From NCBI GenBank assembly GCA_002255955.1, contig NKIM01000036.1, positions 1 to 50,082 of the forward strand: DNA of 50,082 nucleotides, in the 5' to 3' direction. The DNA is from Burkholderiales bacterium PBB2 (lineage in GTDB: Bacteria; Pseudomonadota; Gammaproteobacteria; Burkholderiales; Burkholderiaceae_C). Positions 1-7,983 of the stretch are shown one piece after another; position 1 is the first letter of the stretch, and each line of letters begins with the position of its first letter. Position numbers and translations under genes: made by a program. Under the pieces are notes generated by a model. That model saw only the letters and a list, made by a program, of their open reading frames with translations, searched no databases and was not told the origin of the DNA.

Positions 1-931
1 CGGAGTCGGCCTCGCGCAGGCTTTCCAGTTTTTCATCGACCACCATGGTGCCGATGCCGTCGTGGGTGTAGACCTCTTGCAAGAGGGCGCCGTCCACCGC
101 GAAGGGCACGATGTGCGAACGCTCGACGCCCGACTGGCAGGCCTTGACGCAGTGCTGTAGATAGAAGTCGACATCGATGGGCGGCGTGGCGCCGGCGGCC
201 GGCTTGTTCGAGCGCGCCAGCATGCGCACCGCGTCTGCCAGGGCCAGTTCGGTGTCGACCGGGCTGTCCGGGTCGCTGGGGTCTTCGCGCACGCCGGCCA
301 CTTCGCAGACGAAGAGCAGCTTGTCGGCCTGCAGGGCGATGGCGGCGCTGGTGGCCACGTCTTCCATCGACAAATTGAAGGCCTCACCCGTGGGCGAAAA
401 GCCAAACGGGGACAGCAGCACCACCGCGCCGCTGTCGATGGCGCGCTGGATGGCCGCCGCATCGACGCGGCGCACCAGGCCGCTGTGCTGGAAATCGGTG
501 CCGTCGACGATGCCCACCGGGCGGGCCGTCAGGAAATTGCCGGAGACCACCCGCACCGTGGCATTGGCCATGGGCGTGTTGGGCAGGCCTTGGGAGAAGG
601 CCGCTTCGATCTCGAAACGCAGCTGGCCGGCGGCCTCCTGGGCGCAGTCCAGGGCCACGGCGTCGGTGACGCGCATGCCGTGGCTGTAAATGGCTTTCTG
701 GCCTTTGGCGGCCAGTTGCTCGTTCACTTGCGGGCGGAAGCCGTGCACCAGCACGATCTTGATGCCCATGGCGTGCAAGATGGACAGGTCTTGCACAAAG
801 GCATTGAGCTTGCCGGCCGCCACCAGCTCACCCGGCATGCCCACCACAAAGGTCTCGCCTCGGTAAGCGTGGATGTAGGGCGCCACGGCGCGAAACCAGG
901 GGACGAAGGTGTGGGGGAAGACAAGGCTCAT
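1..931 (-). CDS. argA: Amino-acid N-acetyltransferase (N-acetylglutamate synthase), 3' end cut by window
   Basis: Catalyses the first step of arginine biosynthesis, acetylation of glutamate by acetyl-CoA, in the cytoplasm. Reading leftwards from the ATG at 931, the protein begins MSLVFPHTFVPWFRAVAPYI and continues with an amino-acid-kinase-like segment (VLVHGFRPQVNEQL) typical of ArgA. At the window edge it reads ALLQEVYTHDGIGTMVVDEK, the linker just before the C-terminal GNAT domain. About 310 of the roughly 440 residues usual for ArgA are present; the acetyltransferase domain lies beyond base 1. It is divergent from hrpA with only 47 bp between the starts, so the two promoters must be compact or overlap coding sequence. 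The identification rests on these conserved stretches. Confidence 0.93.
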   Translation of the reverse strand, partial: MSLVFPHTFVPWFRAVAPYIHAYRGETFVVGMPGELVAAGKLNAFVQDLSILHAMGIKIVLVHGFRPQVNEQLAAKGQKAIYSHGMRVTDAVALDCAQEAAGQLRFEIEAAFSQGLPNTPMANATVRVVSGNFLTARPVGIVDGTDFQHSGLVRRVDAAAIQRAIDSGAVVLLSPFGFSPTGEAFNLSMEDVATSAAIALQADKLLFVCEVAGVREDPSDPDSPVDTELALADAVRMLARSNKPAAGATPPIDVDFYLQHCVKACQSGVERSHIVPFAVDGALLQEVYTHDGIGTMVVDEKLESLREADS

Positions 932-978
932 GGCCCGGGATTGTGCCGCAGCTGCGGGTCTTCCCGAGGTGAGGCGCG

Positions 979-3900
979 ATGCGGATCCGGCGCGTGAACG
1001 GTGCCAGGCTTCAGCTTCGACCTGAGCGCTTGGCCATGCACCCGGGCGGGAACGCGCGCAGCACGGATAATCCGCGCCTCGTGAACGCCAAGCCCCCCCA
1101 TCCCCCTCGTCCACCGGGCACTGCCCGCCCTGACACTCCGCGCCCGGCTCAGCCCGCGGCCCGCCCGGCCCCCCGCTCCTTGGATCGTTCGGTGGACCGT
1201 CCGGTCGCCGGCGCGCCCGAGCCCGCCGAAGCGGCGCGTCCGCCACGCCCGCCGCGCGCCCCGCGGCCCCTGCGGTCCGAGAGCGAGCGCCCCTTGCCGC
1301 CGGCCAACCCGCTGCCGCCCATCACCTTCCCCGAATCGCTGCCGGTGTCGAGCCGGCGCGATGACATCGCCCAGGCCCTGGCCGAGCATCAGGTCATCAT
1401 CGTCTGCGGCGAGACCGGCTCGGGCAAGACCACCCAGCTGCCCAAGATCGCCCTGGCTCTGGGCCGCGGCCGCGCGAACACCGGCCGCCTGATCGGCCAC
1501 ACCCAGCCCCGGCGCATTGCCGCCAGCAGCGTGGCCAAGCGCATTGCCGACGAGCTGAAGACGCCGCTGGGCGAGATCGTCGGCTACAAGGTCCGCTTCC
1601 AGGACCGCCTGCAACCGGGCGCGAGCGTCAAGCTGATGACGGACGGCATCTTGCTGGCCGAGACGCAGACCGACCCGCTGCTGAAGGCCTACGACACCCT
1701 CATCATCGACGAGGCCCACGAGCGCTCGCTGAACATCGATTTCCTGCTCGGCTATCTGCGCGAGGTGCTGCCGCGCCGGCCGGACCTCAAGGTCATCGTC
1801 ACCTCGGCCACCATCGACGCCGACCGCTTCGCCAAGCATTTCGAGTCTGCCAAGGGGCCTGCTCCCGTCTTGATGGTCTCGGGCCGGACCTTCCCGGTCG
1901 AGCAGCGTTACCGGCCGTTTGAAGAGTCGCGCGAGTACGACCTCAACAACGCCATCTGCGACGCGGTGGACGAGCTCTGGCGCGAGGGAGGCGGCGATGT
2001 GCTGGTCTTCCTGCCCGGCGAGCGCGAGATCCGCGAAGCGGCTGAAGCCCTGCGCAAGCACCACCCGCCCGGGGTCGAGGTGCTGCCCCTGTTCGCGCGC
2101 CTGTCGCAGCAAGAGCAGGACCGCGTGTTCGAGCCTCACGGCCAGCGCCGCATCGTGCTGGCCACCAATGTGGCCGAAACCTCTTTGACCGTTCCCGGCA
2201 TCCGCTACGTCATCGACCCGGGTACCGCGCGGGTCAAGCGTTACAGCTACCGCAACAAGGTCGAGCAGCTGCAGATCGAGCCGGTCAGCCAGAGTTCGGC
2301 CAACCAGCGCGCGGGCCGCTGCGGCCGGGTGAGTAACGGCATCTGTATCCGCCTCTACGACGAGAAAGACTTCAACGAGCGCCCGCGCTTCACCGACCCC
2401 GAAATCCTGCGCAGCTCGCTGGCCGGCGTGATCCTGCGCATGAAGTCGCTCGGCCTGGGCCAGGTTGACGAGTTCCCCTTCATCGAGCCGCCGCCTCGCA
2501 AGGCCATCGCCGATGGCTACCAGCTGCTGCAGGAGCTGGGCGCGGTGGACGATCTCAACGAGCTCACGCCCCTGGGCAAGGAGCTGTCGCGCCTGCCGCT
2601 GGACCCACGCGTGGGCCGCATGATTCTGGAAGCGCGCAAGCGCGAGTCGCTCAACGAGGTGCTGATCATCGCCAGCGCCCTGTCCGGCCAGGACGTGCGC
2701 GACCGGCCCATGGAGCAGCAGCAGGCGGCCGACGAGAAGCACAAGAAGTTCGACGACGAGAAGAGCGAGTTCCTCGGCTACCTCAAGCTCTGGAAGTGGA
2801 TCGAGGAAGCGAAAGGCGGCCACGGCGAGCACAAGCTCAGCAACCGCCGCTACGAAGCCCTCTTGCGCGAGAACTTCATCAGCCCGCGCCGCGTGCGCGA
2901 ATGGAAGGACATCTACTCCCAGCTGCACACCGTGGTGGCCGAGCAGGGCTGGCGCCTCAATGGCAGCCCCGCCACCTACGAGCAGCTGCACCTGTCCATG
3001 CTCTCGGGTCTGCTGGGCAATCTCGGCCTCAAGAGCGATGAGGACGAGTGGTACCTGGGCGCGCGCGGCATCAAGTTCTGGCGCCACCCCGGCGCCCACC
3101 TGAGCAAGAAGCCGGGCCGCTGGATCGTGGCCGCCGAGCTGGTGGAAACCACGCGCTTGTTCGGCCGTGGCATTGCGGCGATTGAGCCGCAATGGCTGCC
3201 CGGCATCGCCGGTCACCTGATCAAGACCCAGCTGCTGGAGCCGCACTGGGAGAAGAAGGCGGCCGAGGTGATCGCGCTCGAGCGCGCCACGCTTTACGGC
3301 ATCGTCATCTACGCCAATCGGCGCGTGAACTTCGGCAATGTCGATGCCAAAGCGGCGCGCGAGATCTTCATTCGTGAGGCCTTGGTCAATGGCGAATGGG
3401 AGTCCCGCCTGCCTTTCTTGGCCCACAACGAGCGCCAGATCAAGAAGGTCGAGGAGCTGGAGCACAAATCGCGCCGCCAGGACGTGCTGGTCGATGACGA
3501 GCTGATCTACGCCTACTACGACAGCCAGCTGCCGGCCGAGGTCTGCTCGGGCGCCACGCTGGAGCGCTGGTACCGCCAGGCCAGCAAGGCCGAGCCCAAG
3601 CTTCTGCATCTGAGCCGCGAGGAGCTGATGCGCCACGAGGCCGCCGGCGTCACCACCGAGGCCTTCCCCAAGACCCTGCGCCTGGGCGGCGTCGACTGCA
3701 CGGTCAGCTATCTGCACGAGCCTGGCGATGCGCGCGACGGTGTCACCGTCAACGTGCCCATCTTCGCGCTCAACCAGGTCAGCGAGGAGCGCTGCGAGTG
3801 GCTGGTGCCCGGCATGCTGGCGCCCAAGATCACCGCCTTGCTCAAGAGCTTGCACCAGCGCCCGCGCTCGCGCTTGGTGCCGTTGCCCGACTTCGTCGCC

Positions 3901-5103
3901 GAGTTCATCGCCAGCCACCCTTTTGCCCAAGGCGCCCTGATCGAGGTGCTGCTCAAGGCGGTGCGCGAGCGCACGCAGCTGGCCATCCAGCGCAATGACT
4001 TCAAGCTCGAACAGCTGCAGCCGCATCTGTTCATGAACTTCCGCGTGGTGGACGAGCATGGCCGCCAGCTCGGCCAGGGCCGCAATCTGGCGGCGCTGAA
4101 GTCGGAGCTGGGCGGGCAGGCGCGTTCGGCTTTCCAGGCCCTGGCCGCGCTCAAGCTGCCGTCATCGGCGCCTGCTGCCGAGCCGCTGCCACCGGTGGCC
4201 AAAGGTGGCATTCGCGCCGAGGTGGTGCCAGCCAAGAGGCCGGTGCAAGAAACCGCCAAGACCTACACGGCTTGGACCTTCGGCGAGCTGCCCGAGCTGA
4301 TGGAGGTCAGCCGCGGTTCGCAGACCCTGATCGGCTTCCCAGCCTTGATCGACCGCAGCAGTCATGTCGAGATCGAGGTGTTTGACGAGCCCGATGTGGC
4401 CGCTGCCAAGCACCGCCAGGGCCTGCGTCGCCTGGTGGCGCTGCAGCTCAAGGAGCCGCTCAAATTCCTGGAGAAGAACATCCCCGATCTGCAAAAGATG
4501 TCGGTGCTGTTCATGAACCTGGGCACGGCCGAGGAACTGCGCGATCAGATCATCGGCGTGGCCCTGGACCGCGCCTTCCTGGCCGAACCCTTGCCCAAGG
4601 ACGAATTCAGCTTCAAGGCCCGTATCGAAGAAGGCCGCAGCCGCCTCAATCTGATCGCCCAGGAAGTGGCGCGCCAGACCGGCGTGGTACTGCAGGAGCT
4701 CCATGCTGCGCAGAAGAAGCTCAAGGACAGTCGTGCCGCCAAGGATGTGGCCGAGGACATCACCGCCCAGCTGCAACGCCTGGCCCCCAAGCAATTTGTG
4801 CTGACCACGCCCTGGGCCCAGCTGCAGCACCTGCCGCGCTACCTCAAGGCCGTGACGGCCCGCCTGGACAAGCTGCGCGCCGATGCCGCCCGCGATGCCA
4901 AGCTGATGGCCGAGCTCAAGCCCCTGGAGCAGCGCTACTTGCGCCGCGTGATCGAGCTCAAGGGCACGGCCGACGCCCGTCTGGCCGATTTCCGCTGGCA
5001 GCTGGAGGAACTGCGTGTCAGCCTCTTTGCCCAGGAGCTGCGCACGCCGCAGCCGGTCAGCGTCAAGCGGCTGGAGAAGGTTTGGGCGCAGCTGCAAGCT
5101 TGA
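979..5103 (+). CDS. hrpA: ATP-dependent RNA helicase HrpA
   Basis: A DEAH-box RNA helicase of 1374 residues, close to the roughly 1300 of E. coli HrpA. Motif I is GETGSGKT, motif II is DEAH within IIDEAHERS, motif III is TSATID, and motif VI is QRAGRCGR. They are followed by the helicase-associated (HA2) and OB-fold regions and the long C-terminal DUF3418-like domain specific to HrpA. HrpA acts on stalled ribosomes and mRNA in E. coli; that role here is by family. The first 115 residues are Pro/Arg/Ala-rich and probably disordered. The ATG at 979 is chosen because a GAGGTGAGG purine stretch ends a few bases upstream; ATG at 1036 and GTG at 1081 are alternatives that would only shorten the disordered tail. 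Confidence 0.95.
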   Translation: MRIRRVNGARLQLRPERLAMHPGGNARSTDNPRLVNAKPPHPPRPPGTARPDTPRPAQPAARPAPRSLDRSVDRPVAGAPEPAEAARPPRPPRAPRPLRSESERPLPPANPLPPITFPESLPVSSRRDDIAQALAEHQVIIVCGETGSGKTTQLPKIALALGRGRANTGRLIGHTQPRRIAASSVAKRIADELKTPLGEIVGYKVRFQDRLQPGASVKLMTDGILLAETQTDPLLKAYDTLIIDEAHERSLNIDFLLGYLREVLPRRPDLKVIVTSATIDADRFAKHFESAKGPAPVLMVSGRTFPVEQRYRPFEESREYDLNNAICDAVDELWREGGGDVLVFLPGEREIREAAEALRKHHPPGVEVLPLFARLSQQEQDRVFEPHGQRRIVLATNVAETSLTVPGIRYVIDPGTARVKRYSYRNKVEQLQIEPVSQSSANQRAGRCGRVSNGICIRLYDEKDFNERPRFTDPEILRSSLAGVILRMKSLGLGQVDEFPFIEPPPRKAIADGYQLLQELGAVDDLNELTPLGKELSRLPLDPRVGRMILEARKRESLNEVLIIASALSGQDVRDRPMEQQQAADEKHKKFDDEKSEFLGYLKLWKWIEEAKGGHGEHKLSNRRYEALLRENFISPRRVREWKDIYSQLHTVVAEQGWRLNGSPATYEQLHLSMLSGLLGNLGLKSDEDEWYLGARGIKFWRHPGAHLSKKPGRWIVAAELVETTRLFGRGIAAIEPQWLPGIAGHLIKTQLLEPHWEKKAAEVIALERATLYGIVIYANRRVNFGNVDAKAAREIFIREALVNGEWESRLPFLAHNERQIKKVEELEHKSRRQDVLVDDELIYAYYDSQLPAEVCSGATLERWYRQASKAEPKLLHLSREELMRHEAAGVTTEAFPKTLRLGGVDCTVSYLHEPGDARDGVTVNVPIFALNQVSEERCEWLVPGMLAPKITALLKSLHQRPRSRLVPLPDFVAEFIASHPFAQGALIEVLLKAVRERTQLAIQRNDFKLEQLQPHLFMNFRVVDEHGRQLGQGRNLAALKSELGGQARSAFQALAALKLPSSAPAAEPLPPVAKGGIRAEVVPAKRPVQETAKTYTAWTFGELPELMEVSRGSQTLIGFPALIDRSSHVEIEVFDEPDVAAAKHRQGLRRLVALQLKEPLKFLEKNIPDLQKMSVLFMNLGTAEELRDQIIGVALDRAFLAEPLPKDEFSFKARIEEGRSRLNLIAQEVARQTGVVLQELHAAQKKLKDSRAAKDVAEDITAQLQRLAPKQFVLTTPWAQLQHLPRYLKAVTARLDKLRADAARDAKLMAELKPLEQRYLRRVIELKGTADARLADFRWQLEELRVSLFAQELRTPQPVSVKRLEKVWAQLQA

Positions 5104-5139
5104 GGGCAGAAGGGCAGTAGGGCAGTAGGGCAGGAGGGG
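5103..5139. repeat. 8-bp tandem repeat directly after hrpA
   Basis: Four and a half copies of an AGGGCAGT-like octamer begin on the last base of the hrpA stop codon: AGGGCAGA, AGGGCAGT, AGGGCAGT, AGGGCAGG, AGGGG. It is a purine-rich simple repeat in the 3' untranslated region with no visible coding role, and the copy number could vary between strains by slippage. Confidence 0.85.
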
Positions 5140-5145
5140 TGTCTG

Positions 5146-5166
5146 GGCGGAAATAAACCGCCTTTC
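5146..5166 (+). terminator. Weak candidate terminator of hrpA
   Basis: GGCGG, a 7-base A-rich loop, then CCGCC followed by TTT forms a 5-bp stem-loop with a short T run, 43 bases past the hrpA stop. The stem is short, so termination would be inefficient; it is listed only because the position is right. Confidence 0.35.
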
Positions 5167-5251
5167 CCGCTCAGCTTGTGGCCTGCAGTTGTTGCAGTTT
5201 GTGTCCAATAGGGCGATAACGATCTTGGTCCTGTTGGGTCCCGCTTTGTCC

Positions 5252-7063
5252 GTGTCAGACGCCTCCGCCTCTTCATCCACCCCCGCCGACAAGACGGTCG
5301 CCGCGGCGCCCATGCGCCGCTTCGGCCGTTTTGAGCTGCGCGCCCTGCTCAACAAGAGCGCGCGCAGCATGTTGTGGGTGGTTTACGACGCGCGTCTGGG
5401 CCAAGAGCTGTACCTGTGCATGCCACGCGTGGCGCCCAACAGCGCCGCGGCCATGGAGCATTGGCAGAAGATGGCCCAGGCCGCTTCGCGTGTGCAGCAC
5501 CCGAATCTGGCCCATGTGATCGAGATCGGCCAGGTCGAGCAATGGCCGTTTGTGGCCTATGACCGTGCCCTCGGCGAAACCCTGGATGAACGTCTGGCCC
5601 GCCAGAGCGCACCACTGCCGGTCGAAGCGGCCGAGTGGGTGTGCCAGTACCTGGAAGGACTGGCCTTCGCCCACGAAGCCGGCCATGCCCACCGCGATGT
5701 GCAGTGCTCCACCCTCATCATCGGCGCCAACAACCAGGTCCGTGTGCTGGGCCTGGAGGTGGCGCAAGAGGTGTTTCCGGCCACCGTGGATTTCAACACC
5801 GTCACCCGCCGCGCGGTGCGCGAGTCGGCGGCGGAGGATGTGCTCTGCGTCGGTCTCTTGCTGCACCGCATCCTCAGCGGCCGGCCGGTGCTGGAGCAGA
5901 ACGATTTGCAAGCCGTGGTGCAGCAGATGCAGCCCCTGGGCCGCGAGCTGGTGCGCCTGGGCTGGGAGACACCGCACCCCATTCCCGACCCGCTGCGCGC
6001 CATCTGCAACCGCGCCAGCGACCGCCAGGCCCGCCAGCGCTACCACATCGCCCGCAGCCTGCTGCGCGCGCTCGATGGCTGGCGCACCACCGCCGCCAGC
6101 GATCAGGGCGGCCCGATCGCCCTGCTGATGGACAAGCTGCAGCGCATCGGCCACCTGCCCAGCACCAGCCCCAATCTCAGCCGCATCGGCGCTGGCCTGG
6201 AGCGCCAGCACAGCAGCACCTTGTCGGCCCTGGTGCTGCAGGACATGGCCCTGAGTCTGGAGCTGCTGCGCCGCGTCAACCTCTCGCTCAAGCAGAACGG
6301 CGCGCCAGTGGACGGCACCGTGCTCAATATGCAGCGCGCCATCGCCATGCTGGGCCTGGACGGTGTGCAGCAGGCCGCCCGCGCGCTCAAGCCCTGGCCC
6401 GGGCCGCTCAGCGAGCTGCAGGCCACCATGCTGCGCAGTCTGATGAAGCGGGTGCACCGCGCCGGGCAGATCGCCCAGGTGCTGCGCCCGGCCGGCTACG
6501 ACGGTGAGGTGGTCTACCTGATCACGGTGATGCAAAACCTGGGTCGCCTGCTGCTGCAGTACCACTTCCCGGACGATGCCCAGCAGATCCGCCAGCTGAT
6601 GCAGCCGCCCGAGCCCACCGAAGACCAGCCCCATCCCCAGGGCATGACCGAGCAAGCCGCCGCCTATGCCGTGCTGGGCTGCGATCTGGAGGCGCTGGGC
6701 GCGGCCGTGGCCAAGCACTGGAGCCTGGGCGAGGAGCTGGTCCACATGATCCGCCGCCAGCCTCCCGAGGCGGCCGTGCGCCACCCCAGCAACGACGCCG
6801 ATCTGCTGCGCCTGACCTGCAGCCTGGCCAATGAGCTGGTCGACGCCCTGACCCAGGTCGAGGCGCGCCGCCAGCCCAGCGTCGAGGCGGCCACGCGCCG
6901 CTACGCCCGCGCCCTGGGCCTGGGCCTGCAGGACATCAAGCAGGCGCTCAACCCTGAGACGCCGCCGCCCCCCACTTTTGACGCCCAGCAGCCGCCAGCC
7001 CTGGTCGATGCGCCCCGCGCCTCGGCCCTGCGCAAGCGCCTGACTGGCGGCGCCACCGGCTAG
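5252..7063 (+). CDS. Pseudokinase-HDOD domain signalling protein
   Basis: A two-domain protein of about 603 residues. The N-terminal 280 residues follow a bacterial Ser/Thr kinase fold (GRFELRALLNK, HPNLAHVIEIG, GHAHRDVQCSTLI) but lack the catalytic elements. The glycine-rich loop is absent, the beta-3 lysine position reads ELYLCMP, HRDxKxxN has become HRDVQCST, and VLGLE stands where DFG is expected. It should therefore be a pseudokinase. The C-terminal part (about residue 290 onward) is an HDOD domain (LSALVLQDMALSLELLRRVN, AIAMLGLDGVQQ), a non-enzymatic HD relative used in bacterial signalling. The start is uncertain: GTG 5252 begins a Ser/Ala-rich leader, while TTG 5189 and ATG 5312 are in frame and none has a clear ribosome binding site. 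It shares its architecture with the next gene, 86 bp away, so the pair probably arose by duplication. Confidence 0.8.
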   Translation: MSDASASSSTPADKTVAAAPMRRFGRFELRALLNKSARSMLWVVYDARLGQELYLCMPRVAPNSAAAMEHWQKMAQAASRVQHPNLAHVIEIGQVEQWPFVAYDRALGETLDERLARQSAPLPVEAAEWVCQYLEGLAFAHEAGHAHRDVQCSTLIIGANNQVRVLGLEVAQEVFPATVDFNTVTRRAVRESAAEDVLCVGLLLHRILSGRPVLEQNDLQAVVQQMQPLGRELVRLGWETPHPIPDPLRAICNRASDRQARQRYHIARSLLRALDGWRTTAASDQGGPIALLMDKLQRIGHLPSTSPNLSRIGAGLERQHSSTLSALVLQDMALSLELLRRVNLSLKQNGAPVDGTVLNMQRAIAMLGLDGVQQAARALKPWPGPLSELQATMLRSLMKRVHRAGQIAQVLRPAGYDGEVVYLITVMQNLGRLLLQYHFPDDAQQIRQLMQPPEPTEDQPHPQGMTEQAAAYAVLGCDLEALGAAVAKHWSLGEELVHMIRRQPPEAAVRHPSNDADLLRLTCSLANELVDALTQVEARRQPSVEAATRRYARALGLGLQDIKQALNPETPPPPTFDAQQPPALVDAPRASALRKRLTGGATG

Positions 7064-7149
7064 CGGCCATGCGCGCCGGCCTGTGTCCGTTCTTCGCCTT
7101 CACGCCGGTGCTCCGGTGCTGAGACCTGCCCGAGATTCGCGCCCCTACC

Positions 7150-7920
7150 ATGCTGCCCACGCTGCCCGCCGACGAACCGAGTGATCTGATCCAGGAGTCG
7201 GCGGAAGAAGCGGCGACGTCCGAATTCGGCGGCTACACCATGCCGGCGCCGCTGGCCGATCTGCATGTGCCGCAGCTGGGGCGCTTTCACTTGCTCAAGC
7301 GCCTGGGCGAGGGCGCGCAGGCGACCGTCTGGCTGGCCCATGACCCGCGCCTGGACCGCGAAGTGGCGCTCAAGGTGCTGCGCCCGCCCAGCGATGGCCT
7401 CAGCGTGGACGAGTGGCTGCACGAGGCGCGCGCCGTCAGCCGCCTCCACCACCCCAATATCGTGCCGGTCTTCGAGGCCGACATCCAGGATGGCCAGGCC
7501 TATCTGGTCTTCGAGTACGTGGCCGGCGGCTCGCTGGCCGACCGTATGCGCCGCCAGGTGGACAGCGGCGGCGCCCTGCCGGCCCGCGTGGCGGTGGAGC
7601 TGAGCCTGGGCCTGCTCGATGGCTTGCAGGCCGCCCACCAGGCCGGCGTGGTGCACCGCGACCTCAAGCCCAGCAACATCCTGATCGATGCCAAGGGCCG
7701 GCGCCTCAGCTTCGCGGATGGCGGCCGCACGCTGGAGATGCCGCGCGGGCTCTCCCTCGATGCCAAGGTGGCGGTGCCGAAAGATGGTTCGCTGCCCGCC
7801 ATCCGCTTCTTCCCGTCCGGATCATCGACGGGCGGCGAGCTGTCCTTCGGCTTCCGTGGCCGGAACTATGGCCTGCGCATCAACTGGCTGACGGGGCGGG
7901 CCGATGCCCAGACGCTCTAA
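7150..7920 (+). CDS. Ser/Thr kinase N-lobe fused to GspH-like tail (interrupted kinase-HDOD-GAF gene, 5' part)
   Basis: Residues 44-183 are a good Hanks-type kinase: glycine loop GEGAQATV (53-60), VALK lysine at 75, HEA of helix C near 92, HPNIVPVFEA, and an intact catalytic HRDLKPSN at 169-176. Immediately after NILIDAKGR the sequence stops resembling a kinase. There is no DFG, no APE and no helix F. Instead residues of about 184-256 read as the C-terminus of a type II secretion pseudopilin GspH (AIRFFPSGSSTGG, NWLTGR) and end with TAA at 7918. Translation in the same frame after that stop resumes the expected kinase C-lobe and the HDOD and GAF domains. As it stands the product lacks an activation loop and should not be an active kinase. 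See the separate entries for the patch and the downstream part. Assembly error is a serious alternative. Confidence 0.8.
   Translation: MLPTLPADEPSDLIQESAEEAATSEFGGYTMPAPLADLHVPQLGRFHLLKRLGEGAQATVWLAHDPRLDREVALKVLRPPSDGLSVDEWLHEARAVSRLHHPNIVPVFEADIQDGQAYLVFEYVAGGSLADRMRRQVDSGGALPARVAVELSLGLLDGLQAAHQAGVVHRDLKPSNILIDAKGRRLSFADGGRTLEMPRGLSLDAKVAVPKDGSLPAIRFFPSGSSTGGELSFGFRGRNYGLRINWLTGRADAQTL
7699..7920 (+). other. GspH-type pseudopilin C-terminal fragment inside the kinase gene
   Basis: About 222 bp encode RLSFADGGRTLEMPRG..., then AIRFFPSGSSTGGELSF, GRNYGLRINWLTGR and a stop codon. The FF-DGSS-type GG loop and the WLTGR end are hallmarks of the GspH/FimT C-terminal domain of type II secretion minor pseudopilins. 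The GspH N-terminus (prepilin peptidase site and hydrophobic helix) is missing, and no other secretion gene occurs in the window. The fragment replaces, rather than adds to, the kinase segment between the catalytic loop and helix G. The other two reading frames of this stretch show no kinase activation-loop residues, so a frameshift does not explain it. Junctions are estimated to within roughly 15 bp. Confidence 0.75.
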
Positions 7921-7983
7921 GCGCAACAGCGGTGCCGTGTCCAGGACGAAGAGCTGCAGCTGCCGCCCGGCCTCGGGCCCGAG

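Noticed and set aside
928-4059. Very long open frame (about 1043 codons) on the minus strand opposite hrpA
   Set aside because: It lies wholly antisense to the clear helicase, has low-complexity Ala/Arg/Gln/Leu composition and no domain. Long antisense frames are expected in DNA with G/C at third codon positions.
5273-6784. Minus-strand open frame of about 500 codons opposite the pseudokinase-HDOD gene
   Set aside because: Low-complexity His/Gln/Ala/Gly-rich translation with no motif; the plus-strand frame has recognisable kinase-like and HDOD domains.
7690-7920. A simple frameshift as the cause of the broken kinase
   Set aside because: The downstream kinase C-lobe, HDOD and GAF are in the same frame as the N-lobe, and none of the three frames of this stretch shows an activation loop. 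The segment is foreign, GspH-like sequence.
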